The translations under genes and the position numbers were made by a program. The notes under the pieces are model-generated. The model was given only the letters and a program-made list of their open reading frames with translations, was not told where the DNA came from and searched no databases. A DNA stretch of 64,000 nucleotides, from assembly GCA_023398955.1 (NCBI GenBank), contig JAEWRL010000087.1:62001-126000 (forward strand). Direction: 5' to 3'. The stretch's first letter is position 1. Every line of letters starts with the position of its first letter. This DNA comes from Pseudomonadota bacterium. GTDB lineage: Bacteria; Myxococcota_A; Polyangia; Polyangiales; Polyangiaceae. Shown one piece after another: positions 52,946-63,784 of the stretch.

Positions 52946-54787
52946 TTACTCCTGCCCGAGGAAGGGCGGCATCGTGGCGTGGCCCGGGCTCGCGACGCCA
53001 TGCTGCCCAATCACGGTGCCGACCGTCTTGAACAGGATCTTCAGGTCCAATCGATTGCTCCAATGGTCGACGTACCAGGTGTCCATGGCGAAGCGCTCGG
53101 CCCAGGATGTCGCATTGCGGCCGTTCACGACTGCCCAACCCGTGATCCCCGGCGCCACCTGGTGCCGGCGCCGCTGCTCGGTGGAGTAACGCTCGAGATA
53201 CTCGACAAGCAGAGGACGGGGACCCACCAGACTCATCTCCCCCCGCAGCACGTTCCATAACTGCGGCAGCTCGTCCAAGCTGAGGGTACGAAGGATCTGC
53301 CCCACTCGGGTCAGCCGCTCCGAGTCGGGCGCTGGGGTCGCTCCGCTCGGAACCTTCCGCATCGTTCGGAGCTTCAGAATGTGGAAGATTCGGCCTCCCT
53401 GACCGACTCGTGGCTGTCGGAAGAGCACGGGGCGGCCCTCCGCCACGAGCACGCACAGCGCGCCTGCCGCGTGCGCGGGTGCCGTCGCTGCAAGCAAGAG
53501 CACAGCGCCAGTGACGTCCAGGGCCCGCTTCACCGAGCGCCTCCAGCCGACCTGGCGCGGTCGCGTGCGGAGCGCGTTGTAGCGCCCCTCCAAGGATTCC
53601 CACTTCGCCCTTGGCGCGAAGTGCTCACGTACCCGCTCCTCGGCGGCCCGGCCATGTCGTGTCCGAAGCGTGGGATTAGCAAGGTAGCGGGTGAGGGCTT
53701 CCGCGAACTCCCGCGGGTTGCCTGGCTCCACGATCGCCCCCGTCGTGCCGCCGACGACGGCATCCACCGAGCCCGTGACGCGCTGCACCACAGAGGGAAT
53801 ACGCATGGACGCCGCCTCGATGACTACGTAGGGGAGACCCTCCCGGTAGCTGGGCAACGCCAACACGTCCATGAGTGAGTAATAGTCCTCTACGTTCTCG
53901 ACAAACGGCATGTGGCAGACGGCCGGGTCGCGAAGTAGCGAGGTGAGACAGTCGGGACGCACGGGATCGGTGCCATCGGCGCTCCCAACGAGCAGCAAGC
54001 GCGCCGTCGGCGACGCCGCTTTCACGAGCTCCCAGGCTCGAGCGAGCAGGGGGATGCCCTTGTCGTTCACCAATCGGCCCACATAGCCGACGACGGGCGC
54101 GTCTTCATCGATGCCCAGGCGACCACGCAGGGCGGCGCGGGCCTCGCGACTCATGCGTTCGGGAGCGAAACGGGCACCGTCCACGCCGTTGGCGCTGCCG
54201 TAGCCGAGGACGCGAATCTTCTCCGCTTTGCATACCCTTCGTTCGAGGGCAACACGTCGGAGTGAGTGGCTCACCGCAATGACCTCCGTGGCCGTGGCGC
54301 AGGAGATGCGCTCGGTCGTGGCAAGGAGCAGCCCGCGCCAGCCGCTTGCCGTCTCGAGAGGAAGGCCGTGAAGCTGGTAGATCCTCACCGGCACCTCAGC
54401 GAGAAGACCCGCGACGCACGCGAGCAGGCCACCTTTGGGCGTGTGGCCGTGCACGATATCGGGGCGGATCTCATTGAATAAGCCGCAGAGCCAGACCAGA
54501 TGACGAGCATCCTGGAACGGGCTGATGCGCCGCTCCAGCGGCAGGTGGTGTGGAGTCGCTCCTTCGGCGGCGCAGAACCGGGCGAGCTCCGCCTCCCCGG
54601 CGCAAACGACATGCACACGGTAGCCTCGCTCGGCCATGAATCGACACTGGCCAGACAAGAAGCGGAGCGAAATGGCGGCCGTCAGCACATGCACGACAAC
54701 GATGGGCCGCGTCGGGGGTTTACGTTCCGCGCTCTCGGGAAGCGGATGGGCGCTGTTCGCGGGGGTGCCTTCTCCTTGCGTCGCCAT
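52946..54787 (-). CDS. Fused GT4 glycosyltransferase and phosphoglycosyltransferase
   Basis: Residues about 25-400 are a GT4-type glycosyltransferase (VHVLTAAISLRFL, the IVHGHTPKGGLLACVAG region, VGYVGRLVNDKGIPLL, and SYREGLPYVVIEAASM). Residues about 405-600 are a PglC/WcaJ-type sugar transferase (RALDVTGAVLLL, RQPRVGQGGRIFHILKLRTMR, SLDELPQLWNVLRGEMSLVGPRP, and PGITGWAVVNGRN). The latter puts the first sugar phosphate on a polyprenol carrier. The linkage of both in one 613-residue chain is uncommon and would couple priming to the next sugar. It is divergent from the CapD-like gene. Confidence 0.88.
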   Translation of the reverse strand: MATQGEGTPANSAHPLPESAERKPPTRPIVVVHVLTAAISLRFLSGQCRFMAERGYRVHVVCAGEAELARFCAAEGATPHHLPLERRISPFQDARHLVWLCGLFNEIRPDIVHGHTPKGGLLACVAGLLAEVPVRIYQLHGLPLETASGWRGLLLATTERISCATATEVIAVSHSLRRVALERRVCKAEKIRVLGYGSANGVDGARFAPERMSREARAALRGRLGIDEDAPVVGYVGRLVNDKGIPLLARAWELVKAASPTARLLLVGSADGTDPVRPDCLTSLLRDPAVCHMPFVENVEDYYSLMDVLALPSYREGLPYVVIEAASMRIPSVVQRVTGSVDAVVGGTTGAIVEPGNPREFAEALTRYLANPTLRTRHGRAAEERVREHFAPRAKWESLEGRYNALRTRPRQVGWRRSVKRALDVTGAVLLLAATAPAHAAGALCVLVAEGRPVLFRQPRVGQGGRIFHILKLRTMRKVPSGATPAPDSERLTRVGQILRTLSLDELPQLWNVLRGEMSLVGPRPLLVEYLERYSTEQRRRHQVAPGITGWAVVNGRNATSWAERFAMDTWYVDHWSNRLDLKILFKTVGTVIGQHGVASPGHATMPPFLGQE

Positions 54788-54931
54788 GGGCCCTCGGCGT
54801 AGGTGTTGTAGCCGTGGTGGCGTCGTGCTGACAACCCAGGGCGGGCTTTCTGGCCGGAACTCAAGGCGTCCGGTCGCGCAGGCGAATCGGTGCCCCTGGC
54901 GCTATCCTGCAATCGACGGAGTCGGCCCAGC

Positions 54932-56896
<1,965 letters not shown>

Positions 56897-56899
56897 TCG

Positions 56900-58015
56900 A
56901 TGGAACGGATTTATCTGTCACCACCCGACGTAGGGCTCACGGAGCGCACGGCACTGCTGCGAGCATTCGATTCCGGTTGGATTGCGCCCGCGGGGCCCGA
57001 GCTCGAGGAGTTCGAACGCGAGGTGGCTGCCTACGTCGGGGTGGCGCATGGGGCGGCTCTGAACAGCGGGACCGCGGCGCTTCATCTCGCCCTGCTCTTG
57101 ATCGGTGTCAAGCCCGGAGACGAAGTGTTGGTGCCAACACTGACGTTCGCCGCGACTGCCAATGTGGTTCGGTATCTGTCCGCGACACCCGTACTCGTGG
57201 ATTGTGATGCGTCCTGGAACCTAGATGCCACGCTGGTGGAGGAGTACTTGGAGGCGCGGGCGCGCACCGGAAAGCTCCCGGCAGCGGTGGTCAGCGTCGA
57301 CCTGTTTGGCCAATGCGCGGACTACACCCGTCTGCGACGCGCCTGCGAGCCTTATGGTGTCCCTATCATCCAAGACGCCGCTGAGTCACTCGGAGCGACC
57401 TGGCAAGGTGAGAGGGCTGGTGCTCAGGGGGTGTTGACAGCAGTCAGCTTCAACGGCAACAAGATCATCACGACGGGCGGTGGCGGGATGCTCCTCTCGA
57501 ACCAGAGCCGATGGGTCGAGCGAGCGCGCTTCTTGGCTGCGCAAGCGCGGGACCCGGCACCCCACTACGAGCACTCTGAGCTCGGGTACAACTATCGCCT
57601 CAGCAGCCTGCTGGCCGCCGTAGGTCGCGCTCAACTCCGCCGGATCGACGAGCTTGTCACGATGCGCCGCCAGGTCTTCGAGCGCTACCAGCGCACCTTT
57701 GGAGGGCGCGAGGGCTGGAGCTTCATGCCCGAAGCGCCATGGGGCAGAAGCAACCGTTGGCTCACCGTGGCTCTCATTCATCCTCGACAGGCTCGGCGAG
57801 ACAGGGATGCTGTGATGCGTGCCCTCGAGACGGCGAGCATCGAGTCTCGGCCCGTGTGGAAACCCATGCACCTGCAGCCATTGTACCGGGGGTGCCGGGT
57901 GCTCCGCGGCGCTCATGCGAAGGAGCTCTTCGAGCGCGGGCTGTGTCTCCCCAGCGGGTCCGGACTACGGGATCGGGATTTCGAGCGCATCATTGCCGCC
58001 GTCGAGACTGCCTGA
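56900..58015 (+). CDS. DegT/DnrJ/EryC1/StrS aminotransferase, PglE-like
   Basis: The 371-residue PLP enzyme opens with YLSPPDVG, as PglE-type proteins do. It has the NSGTAALHLAL, VSVDLFGQCADY and FNGNKIITTGGGGM motifs (PLP Lys in NGNK). It transfers an amino group to the 4-keto sugar made by the preceding dehydratase. It is three bases after that gene and surely co-transcribed. It could also act on a 3-keto sugar in a WbpE-like reaction. Confidence 0.92.
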   Translation: MERIYLSPPDVGLTERTALLRAFDSGWIAPAGPELEEFEREVAAYVGVAHGAALNSGTAALHLALLLIGVKPGDEVLVPTLTFAATANVVRYLSATPVLVDCDASWNLDATLVEEYLEARARTGKLPAAVVSVDLFGQCADYTRLRRACEPYGVPIIQDAAESLGATWQGERAGAQGVLTAVSFNGNKIITTGGGGMLLSNQSRWVERARFLAAQARDPAPHYEHSELGYNYRLSSLLAAVGRAQLRRIDELVTMRRQVFERYQRTFGGREGWSFMPEAPWGRSNRWLTVALIHPRQARRDRDAVMRALETASIESRPVWKPMHLQPLYRGCRVLRGAHAKELFERGLCLPSGSGLRDRDFERIIAAVETA

Positions 58016-58079
58016 AGCGCCGACGTGCTCTCGGGGCGCTTCAACTGCAGCCGATCGATCTTTGGGGTGAGGCGCCGCC

Positions 58080-59102
58080 TCAGCGCTCAGGGAGCTCAGC
58101 AGCGCAGGGCCGGATGGCCCTGGCTGCCCACTCATCCAGCCGGCACCGAGCGCCCTTGCGGGACAGAGAGCGGACTCCTGCCTCCAAGAGGCGCACGACT
58201 TCGGCTCCGTAGGCGCCGTCGGTCTGCGGGCGTTTTCGGGAGACCACCGCTTCCATGAACCCTTCCAGCTCGCTCCGAAGCGCATCGCGACAAGGCTGTT
58301 TGGCCTGCTGCCGCTCTCCCTGCAGCAACCTCGCCGACTCCCCCGAAGCGGTCGCGGACACGCCCGGGTCGAAGGTCAGCTTGTCTCTGCTCATATCGTT
58401 GAAGGTGATCGCGCCACGTGTGCCGGTGAGCGTGAACCGCCGCGTTTTGGGTGCCGCATAGCGCGAGACGCAAATGATGGCGTTGCCCCGTTCGAGCTCG
58501 AGGGTTGCGGTCACACCCTCGCCGGGGCCGGGGTTTGCCGAGAGCGAGAGAGGGCGACCGAGAAAGCCGATGGCCAGACCCAGATCGTGCGGGGCAAGGG
58601 CCCACCACGGGTCATCCCCAGCGCAACCGTGGCGGTCGCTCGCGAAGCTCATCAGGCTTCCAAGAGCTCCTTCCTGCGCGAGCTGGCGCAGGGCGCTCAC
58701 ATTGCCATCGTACTCGAGAATGTGGCCGACCATCAGAATCGCCGCGCGGCGTTCTGCCTCAGCCACCAGAGCGCCAGCCTGCGCATGGGAGTGGCTGAGC
58801 GGCTTCTCGATGAAGAGATCGAGACCGCGATCGAGAGCTCGGAGGCCGAGCGCAACGTGCTCCTCTGGCTGGGTTGCGATGACGGCTGCCTGCAGGCCCG
58901 GCACCGACAGCGCGGCGTCGGGATGGATCGTCGCGAGCTCCGGCGGCGCACCAGTGACGCCGCGGACCGCGGCAGCCAAACGTGAAGGATCGGTGTCGCA
59001 GACCGCCTGCAGCCGCACGTTCGGCATTTCGGAGAGCGCGCGGAGCAGGTTTGTGCCCCAGGGACCCAACCCGAACAACGCGAGGTTCAAACCGGGCTTC
59101 AC
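58080..59102 (-). CDS. Gfo/Idh/MocA family oxidoreductase
   Basis: The 340-residue protein has the Rossmann motif LFGLGPWGTNLLRAL and the catalytic-region EKPLSHSHAQA. A C-terminal alpha/beta domain follows, with HDLGLAIGFLGRPL and CVSRYAAPKTRRFTLTGTRGAI. Members such as WbpB oxidise nucleotide sugars, and the WbpD-like acetyltransferase at 52308 makes that plausible. It faces the aminotransferase head-on. The substrate remains unknown. Confidence 0.85.
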   Translation of the reverse strand: MKPGLNLALFGLGPWGTNLLRALSEMPNVRLQAVCDTDPSRLAAAVRGVTGAPPELATIHPDAALSVPGLQAAVIATQPEEHVALGLRALDRGLDLFIEKPLSHSHAQAGALVAEAERRAAILMVGHILEYDGNVSALRQLAQEGALGSLMSFASDRHGCAGDDPWWALAPHDLGLAIGFLGRPLSLSANPGPGEGVTATLELERGNAIICVSRYAAPKTRRFTLTGTRGAITFNDMSRDKLTFDPGVSATASGESARLLQGERQQAKQPCRDALRSELEGFMEAVVSRKRPQTDGAYGAEVVRLLEAGVRSLSRKGARCRLDEWAARAIRPCAAELPER

Positions 59103-59201
59103 CGGCCCGCTTTAGCCCGCGTGAGGGCTGCCGCCAAGGAGTGAATGGGCAGGGGGGTGGGCCGGACGGAGCGAGTGGTGTTCGTGTGCGAAGGCTCTCG
59201 C

Positions 59202-60011
59202 CTAGGACGAGCCTTCGATCCTTGCTTCCCCGCCAGGTATCAGCAGTTCCGCGGCAATGCCACTGGCGTCGAAGAACTCCTTGGCAATGCCAGTCTGAGT
59301 CGCCACGAGCTCCGCTGGCGTGCCGTGGGCGGCGATCGTTCCCTTCGACAGCACGTAGATATAGTCGCCGACCCGCAGCGCTCCCGCCATATCATGCGAT
59401 ATCACGACGCTTGTTACTCCGAAGCGATTACGCGTATCGACGATCATTTCGTCCACGAGGCGCGCCGAGAGGGGATCCAGCCCGCTGGTTGGCTCGTCGT
59501 ACATGATGATCTCGGGCTCCATCATCAACGCCCGTGCGAGACCAACGCGCTTCTTCATCCCACCGCTCAGCTCACTGGGCATCCGGCTCTCGATTGCCCC
59601 GAGATTGAGCGCTTCGAGCTTCTCGCTGACCCGCTTGGCGATCTCTTTGCCACGCAGGTTCGTATGCTCCCGCAGCGGGAACGCCAGGTTCTCGAAGACG
59701 TTCATCGAGTCGAGGAGAGCAGAGTACTGGAACACCATGCCAAACTTGCGGCGGATTTGCCGGAGCTCGGCCCGCTTCAACTGGGCGATGTCGACCCCGT
59801 CGATCAAGATGTTTCCGCTCGTCGGTCGATCCAAGCCGATGAGAATCTTCATGAGCGTGGTCTTCCCGGCGCCTGACCCGCCGATGATGATCACGATCCG
59901 TCCGCGCCCAATCCGCATGTTGATGTCAGACAGGGCCTGGTAGTCTCCGAAGCGTTTGCTCAGGTCGGCGACCAACATGTGGTCCGTCGGGGAAGGGGTG
60001 ATGTCGGTCAT
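59202..60011 (-). CDS. ABC transporter ATP-binding protein, MlaF-like
   Basis: The 269-residue ATPase has a Walker A (GGSGAGKT), the Q-loop (VFQYSALLDSMNVFENLAFPLREH, the MlaF-like region), the signature LSGGMKKRVGLARAL, Walker B (IIMYDEPTSGLDP) and the H-loop (VISHD). MlaF powers the Mla phospholipid transport across the envelope. The permease (MlaE) and substrate-binding subunit are not next to it. It starts at 60011 and is followed by about 300 bases before the pseudokinase gene in the other direction. Confidence 0.9.
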   Translation of the reverse strand: MTDITPSPTDHMLVADLSKRFGDYQALSDINMRIGRGRIVIIIGGSGAGKTTLMKILIGLDRPTSGNILIDGVDIAQLKRAELRQIRRKFGMVFQYSALLDSMNVFENLAFPLREHTNLRGKEIAKRVSEKLEALNLGAIESRMPSELSGGMKKRVGLARALMMEPEIIMYDEPTSGLDPLSARLVDEMIVDTRNRFGVTSVVISHDMAGALRVGDYIYVLSKGTIAAHGTPAELVATQTGIAKEFFDASGIAAELLIPGGEARIEGSS

Positions 60012-60311
60012 CGGGACTGCAGCTTAACCCACTGCCGGCCAGTGTGTTCCCCAATTGCCGGAGCCGAGTGCGTAAGGGGGTTCGCGCCCACTTCGGCCGG
60101 GGAGGGACTCCAGCCCAGACTGGGCTTCAGCGCTCCGCTGGACGGGCCGTATAGCGGGCGGACACGGAGCAAGAGCGTTGGTGCAGGCAGTAGTCGAAAG
60201 GTGGCGTGATTCCGGGCACCGAGTTCGCTGGTGCGGCCTCGACGTTCTTCCCGGCCTTAGCTATCCTGCGCAGACGGCCCACGAGCGGGGCCCCGGGATG
60301 GTGGAACGGTA
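60012..60311. other. Intergenic region between divergent mlaF and pseudokinase genes
   Basis: About 300 bases with no supported gene. It should hold both promoters; none matches a clear consensus by eye. Confidence 0.4.
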
Positions 60312-61538
60312 ATGGTAACGGCACTGACGCGGCACTCGGAGGGTGCCCGGTCCATGGAGGCCGGGAGCGAGCCTTCGAACAGGGCTGGGCATGCGGGAGC
60401 GTGGAGCCACGGCCTGGGCCCGGGAATGCTGCTGGGCGACTATGCCATCGTCAGTCAAGTATCCGACAATCCTTTGGTCTTGACCTATGAGGCGGTGCGG
60501 TTGCAGACGGGCCGCGCAGTCGCTCTCCAGGTGCTGGGACCCGTGTGGCAGCGGGCGCCGAACCTGCAGCGTCAGTGGCGACACTGGGCCAACTCGGTGC
60601 GCAGTGCGCGGCATCCGGGATTGGCTGCTTGTGATGGAGCTGGTGTCACCGGAGATGGCCTCGCGTACGTCGCGTTCGAGTGGCTCCGCGGCAAGACGCT
60701 TCGGCAGCGGCTCGACGCCGACCGCCTGAGCGCTCCCGAAGCGCTGGCATTGCTCTGCCAGATCCTGGACGCCCTCGATGCCGCGCATACGCAGGGCCTC
60801 GTGCATGGCGACCTGCGGCCCGAGAACGTCTTCTGTTGTGACGGCGGTTCCATTCGTCTTCTCAACGTTGGGCTCTCGGAATGCGCGCGGTCGCTCCAGG
60901 TCGACGACGATGAGAGCCTGTTGGTTTCGGCTGCTTACGTCAGCCCCGAGCAAATCGCGGGAGAGGCCGCGACCGTCCGCAGTGACCTCTACGCCTTTGG
61001 GTTGATGGCTCACGAGTGCTTACTTGGGCGCCATCCCTTGGTCCGCGAGGAGACGTGGCCAACGGCTGGAGACTTCATCTGGCGGCAGCTGGAGCGCAGG
61101 CCTACGCCGCTCGAGGGACTGCCGGCGGCTCTCTCGGCGACGCTCGCTCGAGCCGTTCACAAGTCGCCAGGAAAGCGCCCGACTTCTGCGGAGGCACTGC
61201 TGGCTGACCTGCGCGCCATTCTAGCGCCGCGTGCCATCAGGGCGCCGCAGAATAGGGTAGCGGGAATGCTCCCCGGTCGCCGCCAACGGCTTGGTGCTGG
61301 TAGCACTTCCCGAGGTGTTTCGCAGTCCTTCGAGCCGTGGGTGGAGCGCCTGCCGCGGCGGCGCTTGAAGCTGGGCATGCCGGGCTGGCCGTATGGACAC
61401 ATGATATTGGGTGCCATTCTGGGCATTGCCGCCGGCGTTGGCGTCTACTTGTGGCAGACGAGGAGCGCGCCGCACGGGAGTGAGGGCGCGCCCTCCCGTG
61501 CGCGTGACGTCTCGCAGCTCCGAGGAGCGGAGCGATGA
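60312..61538 (+). CDS. Membrane-anchored pseudokinase
   Basis: The 408-residue protein has the Hanks-kinase fold, for example LVHGDLRPENVF and YVSPEQIAGEAATVRSDLYA. Key residues are altered: no glycine-rich loop (VSQVSDNPLVLTYEA), VAIK is VALQ (Gln73 in place of the Lys), HRD is HGD, and DFG is NVG (Asn185 in place of the metal-binding Asp). The Asp167 and Asn172 of the loop remain. One transmembrane helix (HMILGAILGIAAGVGVYLW) lies near residues 365-384, with a short outer tail. It should not phosphorylate normally and may act as a scaffold or ligand sensor. Its stop overlaps the next gene as ATGA. Confidence 0.85.
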   Translation: MVTALTRHSEGARSMEAGSEPSNRAGHAGAWSHGLGPGMLLGDYAIVSQVSDNPLVLTYEAVRLQTGRAVALQVLGPVWQRAPNLQRQWRHWANSVRSARHPGLAACDGAGVTGDGLAYVAFEWLRGKTLRQRLDADRLSAPEALALLCQILDALDAAHTQGLVHGDLRPENVFCCDGGSIRLLNVGLSECARSLQVDDDESLLVSAAYVSPEQIAGEAATVRSDLYAFGLMAHECLLGRHPLVREETWPTAGDFIWRQLERRPTPLEGLPAALSATLARAVHKSPGKRPTSAEALLADLRAILAPRAIRAPQNRVAGMLPGRRQRLGAGSTSRGVSQSFEPWVERLPRRRLKLGMPGWPYGHMILGAILGIAAGVGVYLWQTRSAPHGSEGAPSRARDVSQLRGAER

Positions 61539-62701
61539 GCCGTTCACCCGGGCAAGATCCCCCGCTGCGCGGCCTGCGTGCCATCGAGCCCGAAAGGAAC
61601 TCCTCGGTTCCTCGCGAGCCTCGTTCAAGCGCCCCTCCCAGCGCGCGCGTGTACCGCCCAGAACGTGTGGCCGCACCTTGCCGAGAGGGCCCCGAAACAC
61701 CGAGTTCAGTGCGGCGGTCGCGGAACTCCATTCGCGCTCCGGTCGCTGTTCGCGCAGGGGACGCGGCCGATGATCCCGATCCCCATCAGAGGCCATCGGC
61801 GGTGGATGGTTTTCCCTTGGAAGCGCCGGAGGACACGGCTCGCGGTTTGGCGCCTCCAAGCAAGCCGCCAGGGCCTCCTGACGGACTCGATGACTGGTAC
61901 CAGGATGCTAGCGCGAGCGGTGAGGGGCAGACGGATGCCCTGACCACGATCGAAGGGGGTCCCGGCGAGCCGGAGCCTGCCAGTGCTGATCGCGATCGGG
62001 AGCCGCACGGCAAGTCGGGCGCGGCGCGCCTGCGCCCGATCTCCATCTCGCCGGAGACGAGGCAAGCGGCTGCTGCCGTCGTGCGGTCCGAGGCACACGT
62101 GCCGGGCTCTGGAGCAGACGTGAGCCCGCAGCTCCCGTCAGGGTCGGGCGCGGCTCCGTGGGAGTGGGGTTACGCGCCGTCGCAACGCTGGCATGGCGGC
62201 CCGGCGAGGTCGAGCGCGATGGGTCAGTGGCGTTGGGCGCTCGTAGCGACCACCTGTGTGGTCGCCGCGGGAGTGCTGATTGCTGCCGTCGCCATGGAGC
62301 GGTCGAGCGGTAGCCTGAGATCGGCAGGGGATCCCGCCCTCGCGCGGGATCCCGCGCCACCGTCGGCCCATGATAGCCCCTTGGCTCAGGGAGCCCGATC
62401 GCGCGACGGAGCCCGAGTCCCTGACACAGGACGAATGGACGGGCCGCGCGAATCGGGAGCCTCCGGGGGCGAGTCCGTAGCCCAACCGAGTCCCCGGACA
62501 GAAGAGCGAGCGACAAACAAAGCTCCGCCGACAGCGACGGCCGTACCGGTATCTACAACCCCAAGGCGCGTTCTGGAGGATGGGGACCGCGGGCGCAAGG
62601 CGGTCTCCCGACGGGCGGCACCAAGACCGAACACTTCGTCCGCGGCCTCCGAGCAACGAAGATCGGCTATTGAAGCGGTTCCGGACGAACCCTTGTATTA
62701 G
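61535..62701 (+). CDS. Single-pass membrane linker protein
   Basis: The 388-residue protein is low in complexity on both sides (Pro/Arg/Ser/Ala-rich). It has one strong transmembrane helix (WALVATTCVVAAGVLIAAVAM, about 232-252). No domain is recognised. It is co-translated with the pseudokinase (ATGA overlap) and directly precedes the TPR-PEGA gene, so it may link a cytoplasmic signal to the envelope. It could also be a member of a poorly conserved myxobacterial family. Confidence 0.7.
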   Translation: MSRSPGQDPPLRGLRAIEPERNSSVPREPRSSAPPSARVYRPERVAAPCREGPETPSSVRRSRNSIRAPVAVRAGDAADDPDPHQRPSAVDGFPLEAPEDTARGLAPPSKPPGPPDGLDDWYQDASASGEGQTDALTTIEGGPGEPEPASADRDREPHGKSGAARLRPISISPETRQAAAAVVRSEAHVPGSGADVSPQLPSGSGAAPWEWGYAPSQRWHGGPARSSAMGQWRWALVATTCVVAAGVLIAAVAMERSSGSLRSAGDPALARDPAPPSAHDSPLAQGARSRDGARVPDTGRMDGPRESGASGGESVAQPSPRTEERATNKAPPTATAVPVSTTPRRVLEDGDRGRKAVSRRAAPRPNTSSAASEQRRSAIEAVPDEPLY

Positions 62702-63784
62702 GTGATTTCCTTGAGCCAGACGAGAGTCTCTAGTCGCGCCACGAGCGCGGGCGTCCAGTCGCAGGAGTGGCAGCCTGCAGTGTTTCGGTTTGTTCGCCGC
62801 AGGCTGCTCGGCGCGGTCGTTGCCGCGTTTGCTGTGAGCGGCTTCGCCGTAGCCCCGGGTGCGCAGGCGGGCGAATCCGTCGTGCCCCTGTCGGTTAGCC
62901 AACAACTCTTTCAACGCGGCAGGCAAGCCGCGAGCGAGAAGGACTGGCAGCGCGCCTTCTCACTCTTTGAGCGCTCGTTCCAGCGGCAACCCTCCTATGA
63001 CACCGCTGCGAACCTCGGGCAGGCAGCTCTGAAGCTCGAGCGATACCCTGACGCTGCACACTACCTGACCTTCGCGCTCGAGAATTTCCCGCCGAGCGGT
63101 GACATGCCCAAGTGGCGGGCAATCCACGGCTGGCTCGAGATCGCCCTCCTGGAGGTCGCGGTCGTCGAAGCCCTCACGGCACCCGATGGCGCCGTAGTGC
63201 TGATCGACGGCGGGTCTGCTCGCTCGTCACATCGCCGCCGTTGGTATCTTCGGCCCGGGGAGCACGATCTCTCGGTTCGAGCGGAGGGATTCCTGCCTCG
63301 CACCGAATCTCTCGTGGTTCGAGCGGGTAAGAGGTACCAGATCAACCTCCAGCTGACGGCGGCTGGGCCAGGAGCAAAGGATGCGGCTGTTGCTCCTGCA
63401 TCGTCGGACTGGCGGCAACCGCTGCCCATCCTGCTCGTTGGTGGAGGGTTGACCGTCGCGTCCGCAGCAGTTGGGATTGGGTTCGGAATGCTCGCAGAGA
63501 ACAGAGAGTCGGAAGCAGAGGCGCTCGGCGGCCCAAACCTCCCGGATTGCCTCGCAGCGACGGGTGACCTGGACTCCTGCAAGCGAGCAGGGCAGTTCGC
63601 GAGCGAAGCAGACGAGCGGCGCAGCGTTTCCTATGTCGGGTACGGGGTCGCCTCGTTGGCGCTGGTGGGGACGGTGGCCCTCCTCCTCTGGCCGGAAGAG
63701 GGGCGCGACGGCGCCGCCCGGAGCGGGCCGGGCCTCATGCTTTCACGGGACGGCGCTGCCCTTTCGGTGCATGGCTCGTTCTGA
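62702..63784 (+). CDS. TPR and PEGA-type envelope protein
   Basis: The 360-residue product starts at a GTG directly after the previous stop. A signal-anchor (about 35-60) is followed by TPR-like helices (RGRQAASEKDWQRAFSLFERS, LGQAALKLERYPDAAHYLTFAL). A PEGA-like beta unit follows (GAVVLIDGGSARSSHRRRWYLRPGEHDLSVRAEGF). Two hydrophobic helices near 232-255 and about 305-325 suggest membrane association. The layout is common in myxobacterial envelope proteins. It ends with a 14-base overlap into the next frame. Confidence 0.78.
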   Translation: MISLSQTRVSSRATSAGVQSQEWQPAVFRFVRRRLLGAVVAAFAVSGFAVAPGAQAGESVVPLSVSQQLFQRGRQAASEKDWQRAFSLFERSFQRQPSYDTAANLGQAALKLERYPDAAHYLTFALENFPPSGDMPKWRAIHGWLEIALLEVAVVEALTAPDGAVVLIDGGSARSSHRRRWYLRPGEHDLSVRAEGFLPRTESLVVRAGKRYQINLQLTAAGPGAKDAAVAPASSDWRQPLPILLVGGGLTVASAAVGIGFGMLAENRESEAEALGGPNLPDCLAATGDLDSCKRAGQFASEADERRSVSYVGYGVASLALVGTVALLLWPEEGRDGAARSGPGLMLSRDGAALSVHGSF

